A stretch of DNA of 35,207 nt, taken from positions 1 through 35,207 of the forward strand of contig CANHCC010000006.1 in NCBI GenBank assembly GCA_947459115.1. The letters are read 5' to 3'. A model generated the notes under the pieces. That model had not been told where the DNA came from. It saw only the letters and a program-made list of their open reading frames with translations, and did not search any database. The DNA is from Bacteroidota bacterium. GTDB lineage: Bacteria > Bacteroidota > Bacteroidia > J057 > RFSG01. The position numbers and the translations under genes were made by a program. Of this stretch, positions 17,323 through 26,129 are shown piece by piece (within the stretch, counting starts at the first letter, position 1; every line of letters starts with the position of its first letter).

Positions 17323-18144
17323 TTACTTCAAATTGATTTGATAAGTACGGTTATTGTAAGTCAGGATGGCTTTATTGTCGCAAGTACCGTCTCCGTAATC
17401 CAATTTCCGCTCTTTTTCATCACTCTTTAATGTCAACTTACCCGATACCAACCAACGGCATCCAATATTCTTTTTCAGCCCTTCATCAATTGTAATGGTA
17501 TAATCATCCCCTTGACGATTCTTCCCACTGGCGGAGCCGGTAATTATATAAGTGTCATCAGAAGGGGAAAGTGTGGAATACCCCTGAGTCCATTCTCTGG
17601 TTCTGGTGGAGTTCCAGGTGATAGTACCTTCGGGCGTTTCATAGGAACAATTCTCGGCTTTTACTGTAAAGGTTACATTTCCATTATTGCCGACGCCATT
17701 ATTTGTAGCGGTATGATTCCAAACGAGTTTGTTGTCATCAACAAAATAATTTTCAGATCGATGCGTGATAACGGTACCCGCATCCCGATATCTACCGGTC
17801 CAGGTAGCTATGAGTTTCCCACGACGATTTTTTCCATCCCAATTTGAGCACAAGCAATTGGTTGAGCCAAAATCAATGGTAAGTGTTCTAGGGGAAACAG
17901 TGGTGTCTAAAGTTGCCGTAGCACAGGAAGGCAGCCAGGCGCCGAGGCTATCGGTTTTTTGCCCACCCTGACGAGCCGTGGCATTCAAAGCATCTACGAT
18001 TACGGAAGATTCTAATTCTGCTGCTGCATTGTCTTCTGTACTGGTGCGGAAAGATTCGCGGATACTTTTTCGGTTACCACAGGACATCCATAACAGGGAG
18101 CCAAGGGCAACAAAGAAGATTGGTAAAAAATGATTTTTTTTCAT
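17323..18144 (-). CDS. Lipoprotein of unknown function
   Basis: A 273-residue protein with a lipoprotein signal: basic start MKKNHFLPIFFVALGSLL and lipobox LWMSC, so Cys22 would be lipidated. The mature part is beta-rich and repetitive, with several GxxRxG-like turns (GKNRRGKLIATWTGRYRDAG, SGKNRQGDDYTITIDEGL) and paired cysteines (SCATATL, CLCSNWD, NIGCRWLVSG). No family is recognised; it may be a surface-anchored protein. It is transcribed alone, with its own consensus promoter and a strong terminator. Confidence 0.7.
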   Translation of the reverse strand: MKKNHFLPIFFVALGSLLWMSCGNRKSIRESFRTSTEDNAAAELESSVIVDALNATARQGGQKTDSLGAWLPSCATATLDTTVSPRTLTIDFGSTNCLCSNWDGKNRRGKLIATWTGRYRDAGTVITHRSENYFVDDNKLVWNHTATNNGVGNNGNVTFTVKAENCSYETPEGTITWNSTRTREWTQGYSTLSPSDDTYIITGSASGKNRQGDDYTITIDEGLKKNIGCRWLVSGKLTLKSDEKERKLDYGDGTCDNKAILTYNNRTYQINLK

Positions 18145-18166
18145 AATTAAATGGGGTTTGATTACT

Positions 18167-18194
18167 CAAAGATAATATGAAATAATCATGCCAA
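18167..18194 (-). promoter_or_regulatory. Consensus promoter of the lipoprotein gene
   Basis: On the minus strand TTG (18194-18192), 17 nt, then TATCTTTG (18174-18167), 22 nt before the ATG at 18144. This is a full match to TTG-N17-23-TAnnTTTG. Confidence 0.7.
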
Positions 18195-18220
18195 AGCTTA
18201 ACCTGTCCATTTTTTTTTCT

Positions 18221-18303
18221 GGCAAATTACTTAACTCCAGTAAGTTACTTATGCTTGTTACTCTCGGTAAGTTACTTACCCCCACTCCGGTAAGTTACTT
18301 ACC
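18221..18303. repeat. Cluster of four 15-bp palindromes GGTAAGTTACTTACC
   Basis: Two perfect copies (18266-18280 and 18289-18303) and two diverged copies (18239-18253 and 18221-18235) lie in tandem directly behind the SNF2 stop codon. The spacers share CTCC before each copy, so the unit is about 23 bp. Each copy is a dyad of 7-bp arms with a single central base, suited to a dimeric DNA-binding protein rather than to an RNA hairpin. Confidence 0.8.
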
Positions 18304-18305
18304 CC

Positions 18306-21185
18306 CTACTCCAACAACTGTCGAACATCCTCCTCTGTTAGGGATTTAAAGAATTCTTCCTCAACTTGGATAATATCTGCAGCAATCTTCGCTTTCTTCT
18401 CCTGCAACTTTAATATTTTTTCTTCTATCGTATTCAAAGTAATAAAGCGATAAATAAAAACCGTCTTATTCTGTCCAATACGATGCGCACGATCTGTGGC
18501 TTGACGCTCCGCCGCAGGATTCCACCACGGATCTAAAATAAATACATACTCTGCCGCTGTTAGGGTCAGTCCTGTTCCGCCTGCTTTTAAACTTATAAGA
18601 AATACCTGAATGTCTTCCTGCTTCTGAAATTTCTCTACTTCTGACATCCGATCTTTTACTGAGCCGTCTATGTAGGCATATTTTATTCCCCGCCCATCAA
18701 ATTCTTTCCTTAAGACATCTAACATCTTCACGAATTGAGAAAAAATCAGCACTTTACTGCCTTTCTCTACAATTTCCGAGGTCATGCGGTTGATCTCCTC
18801 AAGTTTTCCGGATGGCACATCTGGGTGACCGGTAATCCCGGGATGCAATGCGACCTGCCTGAGTTTTTGAAGGCCAGCCAATAGATTGAATTTACTCTTC
18901 GCTTCACCCAACTCCGTCAAGTCCTTCAAATACACATTGCGATATTTACTTTTTTCTTCTTCATAACAAGAGGCTTGTTCCTCCGACATTTCGCAATAAT
19001 GTACCTGTTCAATCTTCGGGGGTAATTCGGTGGCCACTTGCTCTTTTGTCCTCCTCAAGATAAACGGCTTAATAAGAGTTTTGAGTTTTTCTGCTTTTTG
19101 GATATCCCGCTCTTTATCGATTGGGTGTGCGTAATAATTTCTAAAGAAAGTCTCCCCGCCCAGTAAGCCTGGATTTAAGAAATTCATTTGAGACCACAAG
19201 TCCATTGTGGAATTCTCGATAGGGGTTCCGGTAAGAGAAATGCGCTTGCGTACACTGAAATTTCGCAAAGCCTGAGCAGTTTTGGATTGACTATTTTTGA
19301 TTATCTGACTTTCATCCAAAATCATAGTCGAAAAAGGAAAATGTTTCAGCCAGGCTTCATCGTTTCTTGCTACCCCATAGGAGGTAATTATCACATCATA
19401 CTTTGAAAAATTCTCAATTTCTTTCTCTCGTTGCAATCCACGATATACGAGTATTCGAAGTTTTGGGGCAAATTTGACGGCCTCCTGATACCAATTATAC
19501 AACAAAGAAGTTGGCATCACGACCAAGAGAGGATTTTCCTGCCCTCTTTCAACGAGATGTTGTATAAAACACAATGCCTGCAAGGTTTTGCCCAAGCCCA
19601 TATCGTCGGCCAAAATCCCCCCACAACCATAATCGTGTAAAAAACATAACCATTCGAATCCGGACTGTTGATAAGGCCTCAAATCTGCTGTAAGGCCTTG
19701 AGGTTTCAATACTGCTCGAATGGTATCAAAATCTGCCAGTTTATGAAGATGATCTTTATTATAGTTAGGTAAGTGTGCCAACAACCCCGCCTGATACTTC
19801 GGTATCCTGAGACGATCGTCCTCTTTCTCAGCGACCTCCAATAGATGCCGGTAATCTGTGAACCATTCTCCGGGTAACAAAACCTGAGTCCCATCCGGTA
19901 GTTTATAATGCCGAATGTTTTGCATGATGTTACGCCTGAATTTGATAAACGGAATCTCGAATTTCCCAATTCGAACAATGGCTTGTATGTCAAAATAATC
20001 TCCGGACGATTGGGTTTCTAATAATAACTGGGGCTTGTCAAAGTTGATTTGTTCTCCGCTACCATCCTGCACGATATTAAACCCCTTTTCTCTGAGCGCT
20101 TCGGAATACTCCATCAACCAGTCAAAAGCCTTGTCGCGCGTAAAACTAAACTCGGCATTAAAACTGTTCATCCCATATAATGTGCCCAGATATTGCCGCA
20201 TATGTTCTTCAGATTGTAAATCCCTGGCAATTCTAAGATAAGAAATGAGTCCTTCAGGATTCTTCTTCTTCACGACATGATAGGGATTTTGGGCCGCAAC
20301 AAAACCGTATCGAAATTCACCATATTGAACTTCGGGCTTTATGGTCATGATACTATTTGGGTCCTCCCGAATACACAATAAAAATTCAGGAGAGGCGTAT
20401 AAGGTCTCTATGTCAAATCCGGAAGACTTTATTTGAAAATCATTTTTCAACAAAGGCTCAATAAATCGAGTATGAAACTCTGATTCTATCGTCAATGGAA
20501 TAGAGATAAATTTACGACTCAGAAAGGGGTCTAATTTTTTACCATCTACATCTCCATTTAATTGAAAGACATCTTTTTCCAGCAATATCCAGGCAGGTTC
20601 GGTACAAAGAATTTTTGTCTCTTTAGCCTGAGCCGATAAAGGATCAGGCGGGAAGTCTAATTGCTTGCCCTTAAAGGATAAAGTTGGATAATAATTGATG
20701 TCATCCCGATTTCTATTAAAATGAAAGGTTACCTCTGCCTTTTCCTGATGTAACTGAATTTTGGAGCCCGCAGGATTTCCATTTCCGGTCATGATATATA
20801 AATCCTTACCTGCGCTACTAAGGATTTTTAAGGCTTCATTTAACCTTTTCTGAATGCTTTCAATTGCTAAATCTTTGAATGCCCCCTTGAATTTATTTCG
20901 GAAAAAATCGGAAGCCTTTATGGTTTCTCCCCTGGAATTCTTTTTTACGATTACCTGGGGCGTGATCTCATAAAGCAACTGAACCAGCTTTTGATCGATC
21001 TCATCCAGCCCGGAATTAAACTCAGCGGCATTATCGGGTAATAACCTTTGATGGGTGAGCGTAAAAGCCCCTTTAGCATTCAACGCCACTATATGTGCAG
21101 AAATCAGGTGACCCAGATATTCATGATGGTAAACTGAATAAACGGGCTTGAAAGGATTTTTATGATCAACAAGCAGGGCAGCCAT
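18306..21185 (-). CDS. SNF2/Rad54-family helicase-like ATPase
   Basis: A 959-residue protein. The N-terminal half (1-about 490) holds poorly conserved regions as in bacterial SNF2 proteins with an extra N-terminal domain. The ATPase follows: GGILADDMGLGKTLQALC with Walker A at 529-534, box II MILDESQIIKN (D624-E625-S626-Q627, a DESQ variant of DEAQ/DEAH), LTGTPIENSTMDLWSQMNFL, then the second RecA lobe with VLIFSQFVKMLDVL, LISLKAGGTGLTLT and DPWWNPAAERQATDRAHRIG. The fold moves along DNA or remodels protein-DNA contacts; the client is unknown. I use the ATG at 21185 rather than a 16-codon longer frame that overlaps the promoter. It is a single-gene unit. Confidence 0.93.
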   Translation of the reverse strand: MAALLVDHKNPFKPVYSVYHHEYLGHLISAHIVALNAKGAFTLTHQRLLPDNAAEFNSGLDEIDQKLVQLLYEITPQVIVKKNSRGETIKASDFFRNKFKGAFKDLAIESIQKRLNEALKILSSAGKDLYIMTGNGNPAGSKIQLHQEKAEVTFHFNRNRDDINYYPTLSFKGKQLDFPPDPLSAQAKETKILCTEPAWILLEKDVFQLNGDVDGKKLDPFLSRKFISIPLTIESEFHTRFIEPLLKNDFQIKSSGFDIETLYASPEFLLCIREDPNSIMTIKPEVQYGEFRYGFVAAQNPYHVVKKKNPEGLISYLRIARDLQSEEHMRQYLGTLYGMNSFNAEFSFTRDKAFDWLMEYSEALREKGFNIVQDGSGEQINFDKPQLLLETQSSGDYFDIQAIVRIGKFEIPFIKFRRNIMQNIRHYKLPDGTQVLLPGEWFTDYRHLLEVAEKEDDRLRIPKYQAGLLAHLPNYNKDHLHKLADFDTIRAVLKPQGLTADLRPYQQSGFEWLCFLHDYGCGGILADDMGLGKTLQALCFIQHLVERGQENPLLVVMPTSLLYNWYQEAVKFAPKLRILVYRGLQREKEIENFSKYDVIITSYGVARNDEAWLKHFPFSTMILDESQIIKNSQSKTAQALRNFSVRKRISLTGTPIENSTMDLWSQMNFLNPGLLGGETFFRNYYAHPIDKERDIQKAEKLKTLIKPFILRRTKEQVATELPPKIEQVHYCEMSEEQASCYEEEKSKYRNVYLKDLTELGEAKSKFNLLAGLQKLRQVALHPGITGHPDVPSGKLEEINRMTSEIVEKGSKVLIFSQFVKMLDVLRKEFDGRGIKYAYIDGSVKDRMSEVEKFQKQEDIQVFLISLKAGGTGLTLTAAEYVFILDPWWNPAAERQATDRAHRIGQNKTVFIYRFITLNTIEEKILKLQEKKAKIAADIIQVEEEFFKSLTEEDVRQLLE

Positions 21186-21200
21186 GATAAAATGCGTCGG

Positions 21201-21227
21201 CAAAATTACCGAATAAACATGGACAAA
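21201..21227 (-). promoter_or_regulatory. Probable promoter of the SNF2 gene
   Basis: TAATTTTG at 21208-21201 on the minus strand, 15 nt before the ATG, with TTTG at 21227-21224. The spacer is 15 nt, a little short. Confidence 0.45.
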
Positions 21228-21329
21228 CCACACCTGTAGCCCTCATCCGCTGATTTGAAATTATGCGATTGAGTATCAATAGAATGTATTTATTCTTAAG
21301 TGTTGTAACAAAAGTGACCAAGGTTACTG

Positions 21330-21357
21330 TTGTAAGAAGGGTTAACTTGTACTTTTG
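21330..21357 (+). promoter_or_regulatory. Consensus promoter of the thioredoxin-fold gene
   Basis: TTG (21330-21332), 17 nt, TACTTTTG (21350-21357), then 23 nt to the ATG at 21381. Confidence 0.65.
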
Positions 21358-21380
21358 AATTCATATATTTTCTTAATTCC

Positions 21381-21986
21381 ATGAACGAACTTAAATTCCC
21401 TCTTGAAACTTATCTTGCCAAAGCCATATCTTACGAAGATTATATGGAATTGGGTGAACAATTGCTGGCTGAAAATAAAACCAGTGGAATCGACCATAGC
21501 CCTGAAATGATTGAGTACACCCGAATGAATGTGCATCGGGCTCATCGAATTTTGAAAAAAGGCCAGGTTCATCCGGAGACCAAAATATTTTTAGATAATT
21601 TTTCAAAAAATGTAACGCTCCTGATTTTATCTGAGTATTGGTGTGGTGATGCCGCGCAAAATCTCCCTTGGTTGCATTTAATGTTTCACGATAGGCCTAA
21701 TCTTCAACTAAAAGTCCTTTTCCGGGATGAACATCCTGAACTGATGGATGCTTTTTTAACCAATGGCGCCAGAGCTATTCCTAAAGTCATCGTCCTCAAT
21801 GAAAACCTGGAGATTTGTGCCACCTGGGGCCCCCGCCCAGCCTCTGCTCAAGAAATTATACTGGAAAATAAGCGAACGGGGGCTCTCCCCAAAGAAGAAG
21901 TTTACAAAAAACTTCACTTGTGGTATGCTCAAAATGAAGGGAAGGAAATCCAGTCCGAATTTTGCAACCTGTTGAATGCCTGTTAA
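21381..21986 (+). CDS. Thioredoxin-family protein with a single active-site cysteine
   Basis: A 201-residue soluble protein. The region LLILSEYWCGDAAQNLPWL (81-99) sits where thioredoxins carry CxxC, but here the motif is C88-G-D-A91, so only the first cysteine is kept. A cis-Pro segment (GARAIPKVIVL) and the strand LEICATWGPRPASAQ follow as in the thioredoxin fold. The 70 residues before it are helical and charged. Proteins of this kind are common in Bacteroidota and Bacillota and are annotated as thioredoxin family; their substrate is unknown. One cysteine suggests a monothiol role, for instance with bacillithiol, which BshC in this window indicates is made. Confidence 0.85.
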   Translation: MNELKFPLETYLAKAISYEDYMELGEQLLAENKTSGIDHSPEMIEYTRMNVHRAHRILKKGQVHPETKIFLDNFSKNVTLLILSEYWCGDAAQNLPWLHLMFHDRPNLQLKVLFRDEHPELMDAFLTNGARAIPKVIVLNENLEICATWGPRPASAQEIILENKRTGALPKEEVYKKLHLWYAQNEGKEIQSEFCNLLNAC

Positions 21987-21988
21987 GG

Positions 21989-22016
21989 TTGGTAACCAAC
22001 TAATTCTGTATCTTTG
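21989..22016 (+). promoter_or_regulatory. Consensus promoter of the M1 peptidase gene
   Basis: TTG (21989-21991), 17 nt, TATCTTTG (22009-22016), then 18 nt to the ATG at 22035. The TTG lies just beyond the stop of the thioredoxin-fold gene (21986). Confidence 0.68.
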
Positions 22017-22034
22017 ATAATATTTTTGGTTTTT

Positions 22035-24014
22035 ATGAATCTGTACAAACTGTTTACTTCCCTCTTCCTTTTTTCTCTTCTGATTATGCCCATCCTTGCA
22101 CAACATCCTTGTGCAGACCACCGCATCGCTTCTAAATCTAAAAAGCCGGTGGTATCCGCTAAAGTGGCTGCGGCCATGACGGATTATGATGTGAGTTATT
22201 ATTTTTTGGATCTCAATATGGAAAGGACCAATACTGCTGTGTCTGGGTCGGTTACCCATAAATCCAGAGTAACGGCCTCCTCCCTGAACAATTATATTTT
22301 TGAGCTCCATCCAAATTTTACCATTGACAGTATCCTGGTCAATCAAATCAATACCCCTTTTAGTCGTAATGGAAATGCCGTTACCGCACTGCTTGGGGCA
22401 ACGGCAAATCAGGGGGATTGGTTAACCGTGCAGATTTGGTACAATGGCACGGCGCCAAACTCAGGGTCGGCAGCAATCGGGAATGGCCTCTCCAGTGGTA
22501 ACTCCCAAAGTTGGGGCAATCGGGTAACCTGGTCCTTAAGTCAGCCTTACGCGGCTTATGAATGGTGGCCCTGCAAACAAAATCTCACCGATAAGGCAGA
22601 TTCCAGCAGATTCCATATAACCACTGACTCCACTAATATGGCAGGCTCGAATGGCTTACTTCAACAAGTTGTTACAGTGCCCGGTGGAAAAAAACGCTAT
22701 GAATGGAAATCCAATTATCCCATAGATTACTATCTGATTTCTGTTTCCATTGCAAAATATATTGAATATTCCTTCTATGCCAATCCGGTTGGTTCTGCCA
22801 GTCCTGTTCTCATTCAAAACTTCATTTATGATAACCCTCAAACCCTGCCCAATTTTCAGGCAGATATAGATGAAACAAAAGACATGATGGAACTGTTTGC
22901 CAATCTATTTGGCCCTTATCCTTTTGATCAGGAAAAATATGGTCATTGCATGGCGCCTTTTTCAGGTGGTATGGAACACCAAACGATGACCACTCAGGGA
23001 TTTTTTAACTTTGAGCTTACCGCACATGAACTCGGCCATCAATGGTTTGGAGACTATGTGACTTGTGCCACCTGGAGTGATATTTGGGTGAACGAAGGCT
23101 TTGCTTCTTACTCTGAATATCTCGGTCTGGAAGGGCTTCACCCCACAGATGCTGCTCCTCACATGCTGGATGTTCATAATAATATAATGTCTCAAACCGG
23201 AGGCGCAGTCTGGTTTACAGATACCACTCAGGTCAATCGCATTTTCAGTTCCCGCCTTACCTATAATAAGGGTTCGGCTGTCCTTCACATGATTCGATTT
23301 GAACTTAATGATGATTCGGTTTTCTTCCGCGTTTTAAAAAAATATCTCCAGCAATATGCCTATGGCAATGCGACAGCGCTTGACTTCAAACAAGTCCTGG
23401 AGACAGAAAGTGGCATGAACTTTACCACCTTCTTCAACCAATGGTTCTACGGCGAAGGGTATCCTACCCTCTCTGCTAAATGGTTTCAAAAAGATGGGAT
23501 ATTTTATCTCCAGGCCAATCAGACTGCCTCCGCGCCATCTATCACCCCTTTATTTCAAACCCCCATTGAATACCGTCTCCTCCGTGGGGGTGGTCAGGAT
23601 ACCATCATACGCCTCAACTTAAACCAGGCTTCCCAATTTTATGCTTTACCCGTTGGTAGCAATGTAGTATCCGTAATTATTGATCCCGCCAATTGGATAT
23701 TAAACCAGACCGGGTCTGTTACAAAAGACTCTTCCATCCTGCAACTGGCTTCCGCCGAATTTTCCGGAACTACAGAGGACTGGGTGGATTTTGGAATGAA
23801 CCCATTCTCGGATCATATTTCTTTGAAAGTAATTGCCGGAGAAGGCAAGGGTACTTTCACCCTCTTTGATACTGAGGGGCGCAAACTTCAGACCCTCCCC
23901 ATCTCCAATGGACAAGGTAGCTTTTCTACTTCAGAACTTTCCTCCGGAATATATCTGGTAGAATTTGAAACCGAAACCGGCAGACGCTTTTCGAAAAAAA
24001 TGCTGAAACAATAA
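22035..24014 (+). CDS. Secreted M1-family aminopeptidase with type IX sorting domain
   Basis: A 659-residue protein. The start at 22035 gives a good signal peptide (MNLYKLFTSLFLFSLLIMPI, cleavage near LAQ); an upstream in-frame ATG overlaps the promoter region. The peptidase part has the exopeptidase motif as GGMEHQ instead of GAMEN, and the zinc site HELGHQWFGDY (His331, His335) with Glu354 in WVNEGFASYSEYLG, the exact HExxH-x18-E spacing. After a linker, about residues 575-659 form a type A C-terminal sorting domain (FGMNPFSDHISLKV, FTLFDTEGRKLQT, ELSSGIYLVEF, KKMLKQ), which targets the protein to the type IX secretion system and cell surface. It likely releases N-terminal residues from peptides for uptake. 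Confidence 0.94.
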   Translation: MNLYKLFTSLFLFSLLIMPILAQHPCADHRIASKSKKPVVSAKVAAAMTDYDVSYYFLDLNMERTNTAVSGSVTHKSRVTASSLNNYIFELHPNFTIDSILVNQINTPFSRNGNAVTALLGATANQGDWLTVQIWYNGTAPNSGSAAIGNGLSSGNSQSWGNRVTWSLSQPYAAYEWWPCKQNLTDKADSSRFHITTDSTNMAGSNGLLQQVVTVPGGKKRYEWKSNYPIDYYLISVSIAKYIEYSFYANPVGSASPVLIQNFIYDNPQTLPNFQADIDETKDMMELFANLFGPYPFDQEKYGHCMAPFSGGMEHQTMTTQGFFNFELTAHELGHQWFGDYVTCATWSDIWVNEGFASYSEYLGLEGLHPTDAAPHMLDVHNNIMSQTGGAVWFTDTTQVNRIFSSRLTYNKGSAVLHMIRFELNDDSVFFRVLKKYLQQYAYGNATALDFKQVLETESGMNFTTFFNQWFYGEGYPTLSAKWFQKDGIFYLQANQTASAPSITPLFQTPIEYRLLRGGGQDTIIRLNLNQASQFYALPVGSNVVSVIIDPANWILNQTGSVTKDSSILQLASAEFSGTTEDWVDFGMNPFSDHISLKVIAGEGKGTFTLFDTEGRKLQTLPISNGQGSFSTSELSSGIYLVEFETETGRRFSKKMLKQ

Positions 24015-24027
24015 CTTGGATAATTGG

Positions 24028-24070
24028 TAGGCTGTTAGCTGTTGGCATTGGGCTAGCAGCTAACAGCTAC
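24028..24070. terminator. Hairpin between convergent M1 peptidase and Sua5 genes
   Basis: GCTGTTAGCTG (24031-24041) is the exact inverse of CAGCTAACAGC (24057-24067); with one bulged G the arms extend to GTAG/CTAC. The right arm overlaps the stop codon of the minus-strand gene. A weak T-run means the terminator role is inferred. Confidence 0.55.
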
Positions 24071-25017
24071 CGGCTAATGAAAGCCGCCTTCCTCAACTTA
24101 TCATTCACCGCAACCCCCAACCCTTCTTCCGGCACTAATTCTGCAATAATTCTATCAAAACGCTCGTCCTGATCTAATTCCCGCATGAGCGCAAATAAAT
24201 TCTGAGCTGCTGTTCTCAGTTGCCCACTTTCTGCCAAAAGAAACTGCTGTTCTTTGGACACCCCTTCTTTATAGGTGGAAAACCTTAACCAGGCTGTTCT
24301 TTCGGAACTTGAAGATTCAGTCGTTTCAAGTAAAAATGCCTTTCTTGGTGCATAATGCGATTCCAACATGCCGGGTGCAGTCGGGTGTTCACTGCCGGAT
24401 TTATATTTTACCGGCAAGCCACCAACCTTTTCCAATTCCTCCCCTGTAATGGCTCCGGCTCGGTAAATTTCAATGCATCCCTCTCCTGCTCCAATCACTG
24501 TAGATTCAATACCCACAGCACAATTCCCACCATCCAGAATCCCATCAATGCGTGTACCCAGTTGATCTAAAACATGTGACACCCGTGTCGGACTGATGTA
24601 TCCAAAGGGATTAGCACTTGGTGCAGCTAAAGGAAAGTCTAATTGTCTCAATAAGGCCAGAGTTAAGGTATGATCCGGCACTCGAAACCCCGCAAATGGG
24701 CTCCCACTGCACACAATATCTGGCACCTTGTCTGTTTTGGGCAACAGCACCGTCAATGGACCTGGCCAAAAGACCTGCATTAATTTCTCCAATACTTCAG
24801 GAATTTCCCCAACCAATCCTTCCAGTGCAGCTCTACCGGAAATATGCAAAATCAAAGGATCAAAATGCGGACGGTTTTTGATTTCAAAAATTCGGCTAAT
24901 CACCTCAGGTTTCAACCCATTTCCCGCCAACCCATAGACGGTCTCTGTTGGAATGGCACAAACCTTATCCTGCCTCAATAAAACCGCAATTTCCTCAGGC
25001 ACTGAACTCTTGATCAT
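24067..25017 (-). CDS. L-threonylcarbamoyladenylate synthase, Sua5 type
   Basis: A 316-residue protein that makes threonylcarbamoyl-AMP from threonine, bicarbonate and ATP, the first step of the t6A modification at position 37 of ANN-decoding tRNAs. The YrdC/TsaC core shows PTETVYGLAGNG, IKNRPHFDPLILHI, FWPGPLTVLLPK and APSANPFGYISPTRVSHV. The length and the second domain starting at TAPGMLESHYAPRKAFLL make it the two-domain Sua5 type rather than the short TsaC. Start: first ATG, preceded after 4 nt by a -7 box, so the transcript may have almost no leader. It is a lone gene, divergent from ftsY. Confidence 0.95.
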   Translation of the reverse strand: MIKSSVPEEIAVLLRQDKVCAIPTETVYGLAGNGLKPEVISRIFEIKNRPHFDPLILHISGRAALEGLVGEIPEVLEKLMQVFWPGPLTVLLPKTDKVPDIVCSGSPFAGFRVPDHTLTLALLRQLDFPLAAPSANPFGYISPTRVSHVLDQLGTRIDGILDGGNCAVGIESTVIGAGEGCIEIYRAGAITGEELEKVGGLPVKYKSGSEHPTAPGMLESHYAPRKAFLLETTESSSSERTAWLRFSTYKEGVSKEQQFLLAESGQLRTAAQNLFALMRELDQDERFDRIIAELVPEEGLGVAVNDKLRKAAFISR

Positions 25018-25021
25018 ACTG

Positions 25022-25029
25022 CAAAATTA
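25022..25029 (-). promoter_or_regulatory. -7 box abutting the Sua5 start codon
   Basis: TAATTTTG on the minus strand is followed by CAGT and the ATG at 25017. A TTG with good spacing is not seen. Confidence 0.45.
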
Positions 25030-25105
25030 ACACGACATAAGGAGAAGTGAATCATGCGAATTCATTTTTGACTTGCATACTCTAAAGCCCATGAACCTTT
25101 CTCTC

Positions 25106-25132
25106 TTTGTAATTCTATTTTATGTAAATTTG
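25106..25132 (+). promoter_or_regulatory. Probable promoter of the ftsY-rimO-GWxTD-bshC operon
   Basis: TTTG (25106-25109) and TAAATTTG (25125-25132) with a 15-nt spacer, 10 nt before the ATG at 25143. Confidence 0.5.
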
Positions 25133-25142
25133 CATTTTAATC

Positions 25143-26117
25143 ATGGGATTCTTCGATTTTTTTACCAAAAAGGAAAACAAAGAAAAACTGGATCAAGGCC
25201 TCGAAAAGACCAAGACCGGCTTCTTCTCCCGACTCAATAAACTCATCCTCGGAAAGAGTACCATTGATGAGGATGTATTGGATGAACTCGAAGAAATTCT
25301 CATTGCCGCAGATGTGGGCGTCAATACAACCCTCAAAATCATTGACCGAATCCGGGAAAGAGTTTCCAAAGACAAATACACTTCTACCTCTGAGCTCGAT
25401 TCTCTCTTAAGAGATGAAATCGCTACTCTCCTGGCAGAAAACAATTCCGCCGACCTTAAAGGCTTTAGTCTTCCAGGGAATGGCAGCGGGAAAACTCAAA
25501 AGCCTTATGTCATTATGGTCGTAGGGGTAAATGGCGTAGGTAAAACGACGACCATTGGCAAATTAGCCTGGCAGTATAAACAGGCCGGATATTCCGTCCT
25601 TCTCGGTGCAGCCGATACTTTCCGTGCAGCGGCTGTCGATCAACTCAAACTTTGGAGCCAGCGTGTTCAGGTACCGATTGTCGAAAAAGGCATGAATGTG
25701 GACCCGGCATCTGTTGTTTTCGAAACGGTTAAACAAGGTCTTGAATCTGGTGCGGATATAATCATTATCGACACGGCAGGACGATTGCACAATAAAGTCA
25801 ACCTCATGAACGAGTTGACAAAAATTAAACAGACCGCTGGTAAAGTCCTGGATGGCTCCCCCCATGAAATTCTCCTGGTACTCGATGCCTCTACCGGTCA
25901 AAATGCCATCCAACAAGCTACAGAATTCACCAAAGCTACCCAAGTCAGCGCGCTCGCACTTACCAAACTCGATGGTACTGCTAAAGGCGGTGTCGTCATT
26001 GGCATCTCCGAACAATTCAAAATTCCTGTCAAATACATCGGGGTCGGTGAACAAATGGACGACCTTCAGATATTTAATCGGAAAGAGTTCGTTGACTCCC
26101 TCTTCAAAAAGAATTAA
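25143..26117 (+). CDS. ftsY: Signal recognition particle receptor FtsY
   Basis: A 324-residue SRP-family GTPase. The N-terminal helical N domain (about 1-110, including FFSRLNKLILGKSTIDEDVLD) leads into the G domain with G1 GVNGVGKTTTIGKLA (lysine at 134), the insertion-box segment AADTFRAAAVDQL, DTAGRLHNKVNLMNEL, and TKLDGTAKGGVV. The acidic A domain of some bacteria is absent, as is normal in Bacteroidota. FtsY docks ribosome-SRP complexes at the inner membrane. It is first in a compact operon, 12 nt ahead of rimO. Confidence 0.97.
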   Translation: MGFFDFFTKKENKEKLDQGLEKTKTGFFSRLNKLILGKSTIDEDVLDELEEILIAADVGVNTTLKIIDRIRERVSKDKYTSTSELDSLLRDEIATLLAENNSADLKGFSLPGNGSGKTQKPYVIMVVGVNGVGKTTTIGKLAWQYKQAGYSVLLGAADTFRAAAVDQLKLWSQRVQVPIVEKGMNVDPASVVFETVKQGLESGADIIIIDTAGRLHNKVNLMNELTKIKQTAGKVLDGSPHEILLVLDASTGQNAIQQATEFTKATQVSALALTKLDGTAKGGVVIGISEQFKIPVKYIGVGEQMDDLQIFNRKEFVDSLFKKN

Positions 26118-26129
26118 TTCCCTTTTCCC

